Shown: in pieces, positions 1 to 8,397 of the stretch | Position numbering within the stretch: position 1 is the first letter of the stretch | How the letters are laid out: the number at the start of each line of letters is the position of its first letter | DNA from: Agrobacterium tumefaciens | GTDB taxonomy: Bacteria > Pseudomonadota > Alphaproteobacteria > Rhizobiales > Rhizobiaceae | DNA: 64,000 nt | NCBI RefSeq assembly: GCF_005221325.1 | Contig: NZ_CP039888.1 | Location: forward strand, 1,302,001 to 1,366,000 | Direction of reading: 5' to 3' | Translations under genes and position numbers: made by a program | The notes under the pieces: model-generated | The model's input: only the letters and a program-made list of their open reading frames with translations | Told to the model about the DNA's origin: nothing | Databases searched by the model: none

Positions 1-1025
1 GCATAGGCACCGACCTTGGCGGCGAGAAGCGCGCTTTCGAGATCAGCGATAAACGCCTTTTTGTCGGCGGGTGCTGCTGCAAGCGTCGGCAGGCCGAAGA
101 TTTTCTCGGCAGCCTCGCGCTCATCCTTCTGCGACGACAGGATACGGGCAGCCACGGCCGCCTCGATGGCGGTTGCGGCGACGCCCATGTTCTGCGCCTC
201 GATGACCGACCACTTGCCGGTGCCCTTCTGGCCGGCCTTGTCGAGGATCAGATCGACCATCGGCTTGCCGGTGATCGGATCGGCGGCGCGCAGGACCTTT
301 TCGGTGATCTCGATCAGGTAGGAATTCAGGCGACCCTTGTTCCATTCGGCGAACACATCGGCGATTTCGACGGCGCTCATGCCAAGGCCATCACGCAGGA
401 TGCCATAGATTTCGGCGATCATCTGCATGTCGGCATATTCGATACCGTTATGGATGGTCTTGACAAAATGGCCTGCACCGTCATTGCCGAGCCATGCCAC
501 GCACGGATCGTCATTATACTTGGCGGAAATGGAGGTCAGCACTTTCTCGACGCGCTTCCAGCTATCCTCTGTGCCGCCAACCATGATCGATGGTCCGTGG
601 CGCGCGCCTTCTTCGCCGCCGGATACGCCCATGCCGATAAAGGTCAGCCCGCTGTCCTTCAGATTATCGAAACGGCGGATCGTATCGCGGAAGTTGGCGT
701 TGCCGGCATCGATCATGATGTCGCCATTGGCCAGATGCGGTTTCAGGATTTCCATCTGCTGATCGACCGGATCGCCGGCCTTGATCATGATGATGATCGG
801 GCGCGGAGGACGAATGGCGGCGACGAATTCCTCGATGGTTTCGCAAGGGATCAACTGACCCTGCAATTCACCCGCCTCGGCGTAGAATTTTTTCGTCGCT
901 TCAGGGGTTCGGTTGAATACGGCAATCTTGTTGCCCTTTTCCGCGATGTTCAACGCCAGGTTCGAGCCCATGACGCCGAGACCGATCAAACCGATTTCTG
1001 CCTGTTCCAAGGGATGTGCCTCCAT
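1..1025 (-). CDS. gnd: 6-phosphogluconate dehydrogenase, decarboxylating (N-terminal part; runs off the window)
   Basis: Oxidative pentose phosphate pathway enzyme converting 6-phosphogluconate to ribulose 5-phosphate, CO2 and NADPH in the cytosol. About 341 codons are visible, against roughly 470 in the family; the C-terminus lies before position 1. The N-terminus has the Rossmann motif GLGVMGSNLALN and the family NRT element of the NADP site. Further on come the substrate signature GVSGGEEGARHGPS and the catalytic-lysine region HFVKTIHNGIEY. The start at 1025 (ATG, giving MEAHPLEQAE) is the longest choice; a TTG at 1010 giving MEQAEIGLIG would match many homologues. Family assignment is firm, the exact start is not. 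Confidence 0.95.
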   Translation of the reverse strand, partial: MEAHPLEQAEIGLIGLGVMGSNLALNIAEKGNKIAVFNRTPEATKKFYAEAGELQGQLIPCETIEEFVAAIRPPRPIIIMIKAGDPVDQQMEILKPHLANGDIMIDAGNANFRDTIRRFDNLKDSGLTFIGMGVSGGEEGARHGPSIMVGGTEDSWKRVEKVLTSISAKYNDDPCVAWLGNDGAGHFVKTIHNGIEYADMQMIAEIYGILRDGLGMSAVEIADVFAEWNKGRLNSYLIEITEKVLRAADPITGKPMVDLILDKAGQKGTGKWSVIEAQNMGVAATAIEAAVAARILSSQKDEREAAEKIFGLPTLAAAPADKKAFIADLESALLAAKVGAY

Positions 1026-1162
1026 CTTGCTTTTTGGTGGTCGTGTTGTGGCACTGTAATCACCAAACGGCAAGGCTGGGGGCGACTGAAACGATTAAAT
1101 TTTGATGACGCAAATCAGCTTTGCATATTTGCGACAGGTCGAGGCAACACTCGCGCCTGCCC

Positions 1163-1324
1163 TCAAGATGATGGCCGGGGCCGGTCATCGCCATCGTCTA
1201 TAACCCGCCAGGCCGCGCCCTCCATGTCCTCATATTGACCTGAGCGTACCGACCAGAGGAATGCGAAAAGCCCGAGCGCGCCCAGGAACAGCGCAACGGG
1301 AATGAGATAGATCAGCATGTTCAT
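1163..1324 (-). CDS. fixS: FixS/CcoS, small cbb3 oxidase maturation protein
   Basis: Last gene of the fixGHIS operon, 53 residues. It opens with MNMLIYLIPVALFLGALGL, a single membrane helix, then the family signature FLWSVRSGQYEDMEG, and ends in a short acidic and proline-rich tail. CcoS is needed for insertion of heme and copper into the catalytic subunit of cbb3 oxidase. The ATG overlaps the fixI stop as ATGA, so the two are translationally coupled. A second in-frame ATG two codons later could also be used. Length, position and sequence all fit CcoS. Confidence 0.93.
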   Translation of the reverse strand: MNMLIYLIPVALFLGALGLFAFLWSVRSGQYEDMEGAAWRVIDDGDDRPRPSS

Positions 1325-3612
1325 GCCAGTTGCGCCCCCTCACCCGCAAATCCTGCCTTCGCTTCATTTTGAGGACGGACAGTGTCAGCCGCACCGGCAA
1401 GACGCAATGCATTGGCGACGACGATCAGCGAGGATGTCGACATGGCGATGGCCGCGATCATCGGCGTCGCATAACCGGCAATCGCGATGGGTACGGCAAT
1501 GATGTTATAGCCGATGGCGAGGGCGAAATTCTGCCGGATGAGGCTGCCGGCTCGCTGCGATGTCTCGATCGCGAAAGGCACGGCATCGAGATCCTCCTGC
1601 ATGAACACGAAATCGGCGGCCTGCCGGCCAATATCGGCGGCGGTTGCGGGCGCCATCGAAACATGGGCGGCAGCAAGCGCCGGCGCGTCATTGATGCCAT
1701 CCCCCACCATCAGCACCCTGCATCCTTCACCGGCGAGTTGAGCGCAGCGCGCCGCCTTGTCCTTCGGCGACAGGTCCGCACGCCAGTTGCCGATCTCCAG
1801 CCGCTGCGCCATGGCGCTGACGGCAGCCCCCCGGTCACCCGAGACGATTTCCTGCATCAAGCCCCGTGCCGAGAGGCTGCGCAGTGCCTGTACGGCGCCG
1901 GCGCGGGGGCTATCCTCGAAACGGAAGCTCGCCAGATACCGGCCATCGAGAGACAGCACCACTTCCGACCGCGCATCGCCATTGTTTACGTCCGCTTCCT
2001 CCGGGCAGGCAAAACGGCGATTGCCGAGCCGGTAGGTCCCCGCCTCGGTCTCAGTCTCGACGCCCGAGCCCGGAATTTCCCGCACTGTCTCATAGGCCGG
2101 CAGGGCACCGCTATAAGCGGCATGCAGAGCCTTCGACAGTGGATGGCGCGAATGGGCGGCAAGGCCCGCAGCAATCGCCATGATGGCTGGCTTCACATCG
2201 CCTGTCTCGACCAGTCGCGGCTTTCCGACGGTCAGAGTACCGGTCTTGTCGAAGAGCACCGTGTCGATTTCGGCCAGGCGTTCCATGGCCGAACCTTCCT
2301 TGACCATGATGCCGTGCCGGAAGAGCCTTCCTGCGGCCACCACCTGCACGACAGGAACAGCAAGACCGAGCGCGCAGGGGCAGGTGATGATGAGAACCGC
2401 AATGGCGATCAGCATCGCCTGCTTCCAGTCGCCACCGAAGAAACCCCAGCCGAGAAACGTCACCAGCGCCAGAAGATGCACCACGGGCGAATAATAGCTT
2501 GCGGCGCGGTCGGCGATGCGCCGGTAACGCGCCCGCCCGCCCTCGGCCGCCTCCATGAGACCGATGACCTCCGACAAGAAGGAATCCTCTGCCGATGCTG
2601 TCACCCGCGCTGTCAGCGAACCGGTGAGATTGAGCGTACCGGCCTGCAGGCTATCGCCTGCCGTAACGCGGCGTGGCGCGCTTTCGCCGTTGACGATGGA
2701 CATGTCGAGATCGCTGCTGCCGGAGACCACCACGGCGTCCACTGCCACCCGGTCACCCGCCGCAATCGCAATCGACATTCCGGGGTCGATATCCGCGAGC
2801 GACCGGTAGTCCCGCATCCCGTCCTCACCGATCACCGTTGCGCCGCGCGGCGAAAGCCGGGCGAGCCCGGCAATGGCCGAGCGCGCCTTGTCGCGCATGA
2901 TATGGTCAAGCGTGCGGCCGATCAGCAGGAAGAACAGTAGCGACACGGTCGCGTCGAACCAGGCATGTTCGCCGTGATGGATCGTCTCCCACAGCGAAAC
3001 GGCATAGGAGAGCGTGATGGCGAGCGCAATCGGCACATCCATATTGGTGCGGCCGTGTTTCAGCGCGTTCCAGGCCGATTGATAAAAGAAACGGCCGCCA
3101 TAGATCAGTGCTGGTGCTGCGATCATCGCCGATATCCAGTGGAACATGTCGCGCGTCGCTGCATCCGCCCCCGACCAGACGGAGACCGACAGCAGCATGA
3201 TATTCGCGGAAGCAAAACCGCACAGCGCCACCGCCCTGATCAGCTGCGAGCGCAAGGCGTCCAAAGCATCCTGCCCGCTGGCGAAAAGATGTGTGCGGTA
3301 TCCCATCGACAGAATTGCACGGGCAATCTCGGCGGGATCAGTCCTGACACCATTGACCTCTTCCCTCCAGACAACCGCCACACGTTTGGACGACAGGTTC
3401 ACCCGCGCGCGTTCCACCTGTGGCAAACGGTTAAGCGCAATCTCAATGGTTGTGATGCAGGCGCCGCAATAAACATCCGGCACGCTGAGATCGGTCTGGC
3501 GCAGCCCCTGCCCCAGATCGCGGCTCGCCAGCATCAACTCCTCCGACGATGGCGGATTGACCGACCCGCCAAGCTGCAACGAACCTTCCGTTCCCGGTGC
3601 GCAGCAGCTCAT
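1321..3612 (-). CDS. fixI: FixI/CcoI copper-transporting P1B-type ATPase
   Basis: Inner-membrane P-type ATPase that supplies copper for cbb3 oxidase assembly, 763 residues. There is a cysteine-rich N-terminus (C3, C4) and a heavy-metal-associated domain with CGAC (C49 to C52). The membrane CPC motif is in TCPCALGLAVP (411-413), the phosphorylation site in DKTGTLT (D455), and the hinge motif GDGINDAPAL lies near the C-terminus. It overlaps fixH upstream and fixS downstream by 4 nt each. The operon context separates this CcoI type from general copper-efflux CopA proteins. Confidence 0.95.
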   Translation of the reverse strand: MSCCAPGTEGSLQLGGSVNPPSSEELMLASRDLGQGLRQTDLSVPDVYCGACITTIEIALNRLPQVERARVNLSSKRVAVVWREEVNGVRTDPAEIARAILSMGYRTHLFASGQDALDALRSQLIRAVALCGFASANIMLLSVSVWSGADAATRDMFHWISAMIAAPALIYGGRFFYQSAWNALKHGRTNMDVPIALAITLSYAVSLWETIHHGEHAWFDATVSLLFFLLIGRTLDHIMRDKARSAIAGLARLSPRGATVIGEDGMRDYRSLADIDPGMSIAIAAGDRVAVDAVVVSGSSDLDMSIVNGESAPRRVTAGDSLQAGTLNLTGSLTARVTASAEDSFLSEVIGLMEAAEGGRARYRRIADRAASYYSPVVHLLALVTFLGWGFFGGDWKQAMLIAIAVLIITCPCALGLAVPVVQVVAAGRLFRHGIMVKEGSAMERLAEIDTVLFDKTGTLTVGKPRLVETGDVKPAIMAIAAGLAAHSRHPLSKALHAAYSGALPAYETVREIPGSGVETETEAGTYRLGNRRFACPEEADVNNGDARSEVVLSLDGRYLASFRFEDSPRAGAVQALRSLSARGLMQEIVSGDRGAAVSAMAQRLEIGNWRADLSPKDKAARCAQLAGEGCRVLMVGDGINDAPALAAAHVSMAPATAADIGRQAADFVFMQEDLDAVPFAIETSQRAGSLIRQNFALAIGYNIIAVPIAIAGYATPMIAAIAMSTSSLIVVANALRLAGAADTVRPQNEAKAGFAGEGAQLA

Positions 3613-4109
3613 TTGCGCCCCCTGATGACGGCGATCCGTTTGCCCTCATGCACGATGATCCGGCCATCCTTGACGGCGGTGATTTCGACGATCCATTGGC
3701 CGGGCAGCATGTCATGCGCGCCGGCGAAGATGCCGGTGGCGGCCGGGGTCAGCTCCATATCGAAATTCTGGCGTTCACCCACCGGCCGGCGGAAACGCGC
3801 GGTCACCGTATCCGTATCGACCGGGCCGGTTTCAGGATGGAAGACCTCATAGTGCACGGTCTTCTCATCAACCACGAGCTTGCCCTTGATGCCGGTCGCG
3901 GCCCTTGCCTTGGCGGCTTCCGCCTTGGCGTTGAACTGCTGGCTGGCCACATAGGTGTTGGGCACCACAAGCCCGCTCCAGCTGTGGACCGCGTTCCAAG
4001 CCATGATCATGTTGACGGTGATGACGGTGCCGAAGAACAGCACCATCACGCCGAGCATGTGCCAGCCGGTGAAAACGAATCCGGAGGTGCGTTGATTGTT
4101 CACTGTCAT
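3609..4109 (-). CDS. fixH: FixH/CcoH, cbb3 oxidase assembly membrane protein
   Basis: A 166-residue protein with one N-terminal transmembrane helix (about 14-37, GWHMLGVMVLFFGTVITVNM) and a periplasmic domain containing the family motif YVASQQFN. FixH/CcoH proteins are needed for stable assembly of cbb3 oxidase and interact with CcoN and CcoI; the exact role is not fixed. The gene overlaps fixG (4106-4109) and fixI (3609-3612) by 4 nt each, a tightly coupled cistron. The identity rests on both sequence and position. Confidence 0.94.
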   Translation of the reverse strand: MTVNNQRTSGFVFTGWHMLGVMVLFFGTVITVNMIMAWNAVHSWSGLVVPNTYVASQQFNAKAEAAKARAATGIKGKLVVDEKTVHYEVFHPETGPVDTDTVTARFRRPVGERQNFDMELTPAATGIFAGAHDMLPGQWIVEITAVKDGRIIVHEGKRIAVIRGRK

Positions 4110-5689
4110 TTTTTCGCTCCCGGAGCATTAAAGACCGCATCGTAGCGGGCCGTCTCATGACCGCCCGTATCGCTGACGATGAATTCGAAGTTTTCCGCCG
4201 CCCGCGCGATATCCTTGCCTGGCAGGGTGACGAAGACCTTCAGCGTCGTCGCCTCGTCCGGCTCCACCGTCACCTCGAAGGCGCGCGCCGCCGTATCCGC
4301 CATGCCGTTTATCTTCATCACCGCATTCGGAAGGCCTTCTATCGTCAGGCTCATTATGCGCGGTTGCGGCACCATGTTGAGAATGCGCACGGTATAGCCG
4401 TTACGGATCGACCCGTTCGATTCCAGCACATATTGCGGATTACGGTCATGCAGGACATTGAGCGCCAGCCGCTCGCGCGTCACCAGCGCAAACAGCATGC
4501 CGATGCCGACAGCAGCCCAGATGGCGGTATAAAGCAGCGTGCGCGGCCGGAAGATGATGCGCCAGTTGAAGTGGCGGACACGCTTGCTGAAACTGCCGTC
4601 CTCCTCACGCACATTGGTGGGGCGGATGGCGTATTCGCCATTGCCGGTCGCCAGCGCCATGTTGGACTGATATTCGGACAGCGTCGCATAGGCGATCAGC
4701 CCGCGCGGCTTGCCGATCTTGTCCATCACCCCGTCACAGGCATCGATGCAGAGCGCGCAGGTGATGCATTCCAGCTGCTGCCCGTCCCTGATATCGATGC
4801 CCATGGGACAGACCGCGACGCAGGCGTTGCAATCGACGCAATCGCCGATGCTCTCGCCTGCGGCCGCAGCCTTCTTGGCGTGCCGCGAGCGCGGTTCGCC
4901 GCGCCAGTCATTATAGGTGACAACAAGCGAATTCTCATCCAGCATCGCCGCCTGAATGCGCGGCCATGGACACATATAGGTGCACACCTGTTCCCGCATC
5001 AGTCCGCCGAAGACATAGGTGGTGGCGGTCAGCGTGGCGACAGTGGAATAGGCGATCATCGGCGCCTGCCCGGTCATGAATTGCATCGCCAGCGTCGGCG
5101 CATCGGCGAAATAGAAAATCCAGGCACCGCCGGTCAGAACACCGATCACCAGCCAGATCGCATGTTTCAGCACCCGCTTGCGCAATTTGCCAAATGTGAG
5201 GGGCGCTGCATCCAGCTTCATGCGGGCGTTCCTGTCGCCCTCGATCGCCCGTTCGACCACCAGAAACAGGTCGACCCAGACGGTCTGCGGACAGGTGTAA
5301 CCGCACCATGCACGCCCGACGGCTGATGTGACGAGAAACAGCCCCAGCCCCGCCATGACCAGCAGGCCGGCAACGAAAAAGAACTCCTGCGGCCAGATTT
5401 CGATGAAGAAGAAATAAAAGCGCCGGTTGGCGATATCGATCAACACCGCCTGATCGGGCGCATAGAGGCCACGATCCCAGCGCAGGAATGGCGTCAGATA
5501 ATAAATGCCAAGCGTGACCAGCATCACCAGCCATTTGAACCGCCGGAACCTGCCCTCAGCGCGCTTGGGGAAAATCTTCTTTCGCGCTTCGTAGAGCGGT
5601 TTGCGCGTTTTTGCGGAATTGACGGCTTCCGCCTCCAGCCTTTCGACGGGCTGTTGCGGGCGATCCTGTCCGGCGCGATAGATGTTCAT
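4106..5689 (-). CDS. fixG: FixG/CcoG (RdxA-type) membrane iron-sulfur protein
   Basis: First gene of fixGHIS, 527 residues. Several hydrophobic segments are followed by two ferredoxin-type [4Fe-4S] motifs, CVDCNACVAVCP and CITCALCIDAC, with further cysteines in CGYTCPQ and CTYMCPWPR. The C-terminus carries a periplasmic Ig-like domain typical of CcoG. CcoG is a cupric reductase in cbb3 oxidase copper delivery. A FixK/FNR-type box lies at 5745-5758, with its centre about 62 nt upstream of the ATG, which fits activation from about -41.5 with a 20 nt leader. Microaerobic control is an inference from that box. Confidence 0.95.
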   Translation of the reverse strand: MNIYRAGQDRPQQPVERLEAEAVNSAKTRKPLYEARKKIFPKRAEGRFRRFKWLVMLVTLGIYYLTPFLRWDRGLYAPDQAVLIDIANRRFYFFFIEIWPQEFFFVAGLLVMAGLGLFLVTSAVGRAWCGYTCPQTVWVDLFLVVERAIEGDRNARMKLDAAPLTFGKLRKRVLKHAIWLVIGVLTGGAWIFYFADAPTLAMQFMTGQAPMIAYSTVATLTATTYVFGGLMREQVCTYMCPWPRIQAAMLDENSLVVTYNDWRGEPRSRHAKKAAAAGESIGDCVDCNACVAVCPMGIDIRDGQQLECITCALCIDACDGVMDKIGKPRGLIAYATLSEYQSNMALATGNGEYAIRPTNVREEDGSFSKRVRHFNWRIIFRPRTLLYTAIWAAVGIGMLFALVTRERLALNVLHDRNPQYVLESNGSIRNGYTVRILNMVPQPRIMSLTIEGLPNAVMKINGMADTAARAFEVTVEPDEATTLKVFVTLPGKDIARAAENFEFIVSDTGGHETARYDAVFNAPGAKK

Positions 5690-5744
5690 GATGAGCTGTC
5701 CGTTTTATCTCCTTGCTTTCTCCCATCTCAGCGGTGAAACATCC

Positions 5745-5758
5745 TTGACTTACATCAA
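5745..5758. promoter_or_regulatory. Anaerobox (FixK/FnrN site) between fixG and the SRPBCC gene
   Basis: The sequence TTGACTTACATCAA matches the TTGA-N6-TCAA consensus of FNR-family activators. It lies about 62 nt from the fixG ATG on one side and 56 nt from the SRPBCC gene ATG on the other, so it could in principle serve both directions. No clear -10 hexamer is visible on the plus-strand side. Confidence 0.85.
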
Positions 5759-5807
5759 GTGACGACAAAGTGGCGCAGGGGGGACCACGCCGCAGAGGGA
5801 GGACGAG

Positions 5808-6212
5808 ATGCCTGTCATGCAGTCGAGAATCATTCATCTGTCTGTCGAAAAGCCGTGGGCAGAGGTCTACGACTTCGCCGCCAATCCAGAAAACATGTCC
5901 CGATGGGCCGCCGGCCTTGGCGGCGGCCTTAAAGCGGATGGCGAAGACTGGATCGCCGAAGGCGGACCGCTCGGTGAAGTGCGCGTGAATTTCGCGCCCC
6001 ACAATGAATTCGGCGTCATCGATCATGTCGTGACATTGCCTGACGGCGTGAAGGTCTATAACGCGCTTCGGGTAACCCCGAATGGCAGCGGCACGGAAGT
6101 CAGCTTCACGCTGCTTCGCCTTCAGGGCATGACGGACGAGGATTTCGAGCAGGACGCCAAGGCGATCACCGCCGATCTCGAAACACTGAAATCGCTGCTC
6201 GAAGCAGATTGA
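5808..6212 (+). CDS. SRPBCC (START/Bet v1-like) family protein
   Basis: A 134-residue cytosolic protein of the polyketide cyclase/START-like SRPBCC superfamily. It begins with a beta strand and the characteristic VYDFAANPENMSRWA segment and ends with a long helix (DEDFEQDAKAITADLETLKSLL), as expected for the helix-grip fold. A good ribosome site, GGGAGGACGAG, precedes the ATG. It lies divergent from fixG across the anaerobox and 8 nt upstream of a VOC gene, so the two probably form an operon. The ligand is unknown; family members bind hydrophobic molecules. Confidence 0.85.
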   Translation: MPVMQSRIIHLSVEKPWAEVYDFAANPENMSRWAAGLGGGLKADGEDWIAEGGPLGEVRVNFAPHNEFGVIDHVVTLPDGVKVYNALRVTPNGSGTEVSFTLLRLQGMTDEDFEQDAKAITADLETLKSLLEAD

Positions 6213-6220
6213 TGGAGTAG

Positions 6221-6580
6221 ATGATGACAGAAAATGCCAATGACCGGCGCATCGACTATGTCGAATTCAACGTCGCCGACATCGAACGCAGCAAGGAATT
6301 TTACGGTGGCGCATTCGGCTGGACCTTCAAGGATTACGGTCCGCAATATTGCGAATTTTCCGATGGGCGGCTGACGGGCGGCTTTACCACCACCGCGCCG
6401 GTTTCGGCCAAGGGCGGACCGCTCGTCATTCTCTACGCCGCCGATATCGAGGATGTGCAACGGCGCATCGAAGCCGCCGGCGGCCAGATCAGCGTAGCGA
6501 TCTTCGCCTTTCCCGGCGGCAGGCGTTTCCATTTCACCGATCCGGATGGATACGAGCTGGCGGCGTGGTCGAATAAATAA
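6221..6580 (+). CDS. VOC (glyoxalase/bleomycin-resistance fold) family protein
   Basis: A 119-residue protein of the vicinal oxygen chelate superfamily. It begins DYVEFNVADIERSKEFYGGAFGW, the usual first beta-alpha unit, and closes with FHFTDPDGYELAAW, where the glutamate is a common metal ligand. It resembles the small VOC proteins often annotated as glyoxalase-like, but substrate and activity cannot be read from sequence. The start at 6221 follows a GGAG site; ATG at 6224 is an alternative. It is cotranscribed with the SRPBCC gene and ends at a hairpin shared with the oppositely oriented fixP. Confidence 0.85.
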   Translation: MMTENANDRRIDYVEFNVADIERSKEFYGGAFGWTFKDYGPQYCEFSDGRLTGGFTTTAPVSAKGGPLVILYAADIEDVQRRIEAAGGQISVAIFAFPGGRRFHFTDPDGYELAAWSNK

Positions 6581-6611
6581 AAAGGACCGCATCACGCGGC
6601 CCTTTCCTTTT
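6579..6611. terminator. Bidirectional terminator between the VOC gene and fixP
   Basis: AAAGG-A-CCGC, loop ATCAC, GCGG-C-CCTTT forms a stem with one mismatch, flanked by A-rich sequence on the left and T-rich on the right. It sits between two convergent genes (stops at 6580 and 6624). Confidence 0.7.
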
Positions 6612-6623
6612 CTGCCGGAGAGC

Positions 6624-7487
6624 TTACTCGCCCCCACCAAGCGAATGCACGAAGATCGCCAGCTGCTTGACGGTCGTGTCACCGAGACGCTCACCCCAGG
6701 CGGGCATGACGCCGTGCTTGGGCGAACGGATCTGCGAGACGATGCCTTCCTCCCCATGCGACTTCAGCCAGATCGCGTCGGCCAGATTGGGTGCACCGAA
6801 TTCACGATTACCCTTGGCGTCTTCGCCGTGGCACGAGGCGCAATTGTCGGCAAAAAGCTGCTTGCCGGGCTCCACCAGCACAGGATTGGAAGGGGTGCCG
6901 GTGAGGCTGACGACATAAGCGGCAACCTCACGGATTTCGTCCGATTTCAGAATGTCGCCGAAAGCAGGCATTTCCGAAGCGCGCGTATCCGCATCTTCAG
7001 CAAAACGAATGCCGTGTTTCACCGTCGTGTAGATGTCGTCAACGCTGCCGCCCCACATCCAGTCGTCGTCATTGAGGTTGGGATAACCTTGCCCGCCTTC
7101 CGCGCCAGAACCATGACACTGGATGCAATTGACCTTGAAAGCGGCGGCACCGCCGGATAGGGCAAACTGCATCAGGGTCGGGTCCGCCTGAATTTCGGCA
7201 AGCGAGGAATTGGCGATTCTGTCGACATAGACGCTCTGCGCCTGTTTCGCATCGGCAATTTCGGCGGCGATTTCGCCGCGGCTGCTCCAGCCGAGCAGCC
7301 CTTTTGTTGCGCCTGATATCAGCGGGTAAGCCGGATAGGCGATGGTATAACCGATGGCCCAGAGGATCGTGAAATAGAAGGTCCAGACCCACCAGCGCGG
7401 CATGGGGTTGTTCAGCTCGCGAATACCGTCCCATTCATGGCCGGTGGTTTCGACGCCGCTGATTTTATCGATGTGTTTTTCGGACAT
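6624..7487 (-). CDS. fixP: FixP/CcoP, diheme cytochrome c subunit of cbb3 oxidase
   Basis: Subunit III of the high-affinity cytochrome cbb3 oxidase, 287 residues. The N-terminal region contains a transmembrane helix (about 31-56), followed by two periplasmic cytochrome c domains with CXXCH sites at C121-H125 (CIQCH) and C216-H220 (CASCH). It passes electrons to FixO and FixN for reduction of oxygen to water. It is the last gene of fixNOQP, separated from fixQ by 3 nt, and ends at a bidirectional terminator. Length and heme motifs are standard. Confidence 0.96.
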   Translation of the reverse strand: MSEKHIDKISGVETTGHEWDGIRELNNPMPRWWVWTFYFTILWAIGYTIAYPAYPLISGATKGLLGWSSRGEIAAEIADAKQAQSVYVDRIANSSLAEIQADPTLMQFALSGGAAAFKVNCIQCHGSGAEGGQGYPNLNDDDWMWGGSVDDIYTTVKHGIRFAEDADTRASEMPAFGDILKSDEIREVAAYVVSLTGTPSNPVLVEPGKQLFADNCASCHGEDAKGNREFGAPNLADAIWLKSHGEEGIVSQIRSPKHGVMPAWGERLGDTTVKQLAIFVHSLGGGE

Positions 7488-7490
7488 ATC

Positions 7491-7643
7491 CTAGTCCTCC
7501 CTGAGCGGAATGCTGGCGGCATCGTCCGCGGCTTTTTTGGAGCCGGGGCGAAGGGTGAAAACGACGACGCCGGCGAAGAACAGGGTCATGGCAAGCAGGC
7601 CCCAGCTGTCGGCGAAGTGGCGCATGGCCGTGTAGGTTTCCAT
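7491..7643 (-). CDS. fixQ: FixQ/CcoQ, small cbb3 oxidase subunit
   Basis: A 50-residue single-helix membrane protein. It begins METYTAMRHFADSWGLLAMT, continues through a hydrophobic stretch (LFFAGVVVFTLRPGSK) and ends with an acidic tail. CcoQ stabilises the cbb3 complex, especially the association of CcoP. It sits between fixO (12 nt upstream) and fixP (3 nt downstream), the canonical place. The ATG at 7643 follows the purine-rich GGAGGCGAC. Confidence 0.93.
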   Translation of the reverse strand: METYTAMRHFADSWGLLAMTLFFAGVVVFTLRPGSKKAADDAASIPLRED

Positions 7644-7655
7644 CGTGTCGCCTCC

Positions 7656-8387
7656 TCACCGGTATCCGGCGGCATCGTCATAGGTCGAGAAATCGACCAG
7701 CGTGCCGAGCATCTGCAGATAGGCAACCAGCGCATCCATTTCGGTCAGCTTGGCCGGATCGCCGTCGAAATCGCCGACCTTCGCCTTCGGATAACGAGCA
7801 AGTAGCTCGCTCGTATCAGCGTTGGGATCGGCTTGCGCGTGCAGATCGGCCGCCGATTTCTCGATCATCTCGTCGCTATAGGGCACGCCGACGGCGCGGT
7901 TGGCCTTCAGCTCCATGGAGACATCCGTGATCTTCAGCGGCGTGGTCTTGAGGAACGCATAGGACGGCATGATCGATTCCGGCACCACCGAGCGCGGATT
8001 GGCCAGGTGCTGCACATGCCATTCGTTCGAATAGCGGTCACCGACACGCGCGAGGTCAGGCCCCGTGCGCTTGGAACCCCATTGGAACGGATGGTCGTAC
8101 ATGGATTCCGCCGCCAGGCTGTAATGCCCGTAACGCTCCACCTCGTCGCGGAACGGCCGGATCATCTGGCTATGGCAGACATAACATCCCTCGCGGATGT
8201 AGATGTTGCGCCCGGCCAGTTCCAGCGGTGTGTAAGGTCGCATGCCCTCCACCTTCTCGATGGTGTTTTCGAGATAAAAGAGCGGTGCGATTTCCACGAT
8301 ACCGCCGATGGAGACGACCAGCAGGGAGCCGACCAAAAGCAGCGTGGCGTTGCGTTCGATGACGCCGTGTTTGTCAAGTATGGACAT
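7656..8387 (-). CDS. fixO: FixO/CcoO, monoheme cytochrome c subunit of cbb3 oxidase
   Basis: Subunit II of cbb3 oxidase, 243 residues. An N-terminal membrane anchor (about 15-38, [21 protein letters not shown]) precedes a single heme c site, GCYVCHSQ (C68, C71, H72), with a methionine in the following segment ([16 protein letters not shown]) typical of the family. It transfers electrons from FixP to the FixN heme b. The gene is between fixN (10 nt) and fixQ (12 nt) in one transcript. Confidence 0.96.
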   Translation of the reverse strand: MSILDKHGVIERNATLLLVGSLLVVSIGGIVEIAPLFYLENTIEKVEGMRPYTPLELAGRNIYIREGCYVCHSQMIRPFRDEVERYGHYSLAAESMYDHPFQWGSKRTGPDLARVGDRYSNEWHVQHLANPRSVVPESIMPSYAFLKTTPLKITDVSMELKANRAVGVPYSDEMIEKSAADLHAQADPNADTSELLARYPKAKVGDFDGDPAKLTEMDALVAYLQMLGTLVDFSTYDDAAGYR

Positions 8388-8397
8388 CGGCCTCTCC

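Noticed and set aside
1330..2940. A 536-codon open frame antisense to fixI
   Set aside because: The fixI reading frame has HMA, CPC and DKTGT motifs; the opposite frame is arginine- and histidine-rich filler.
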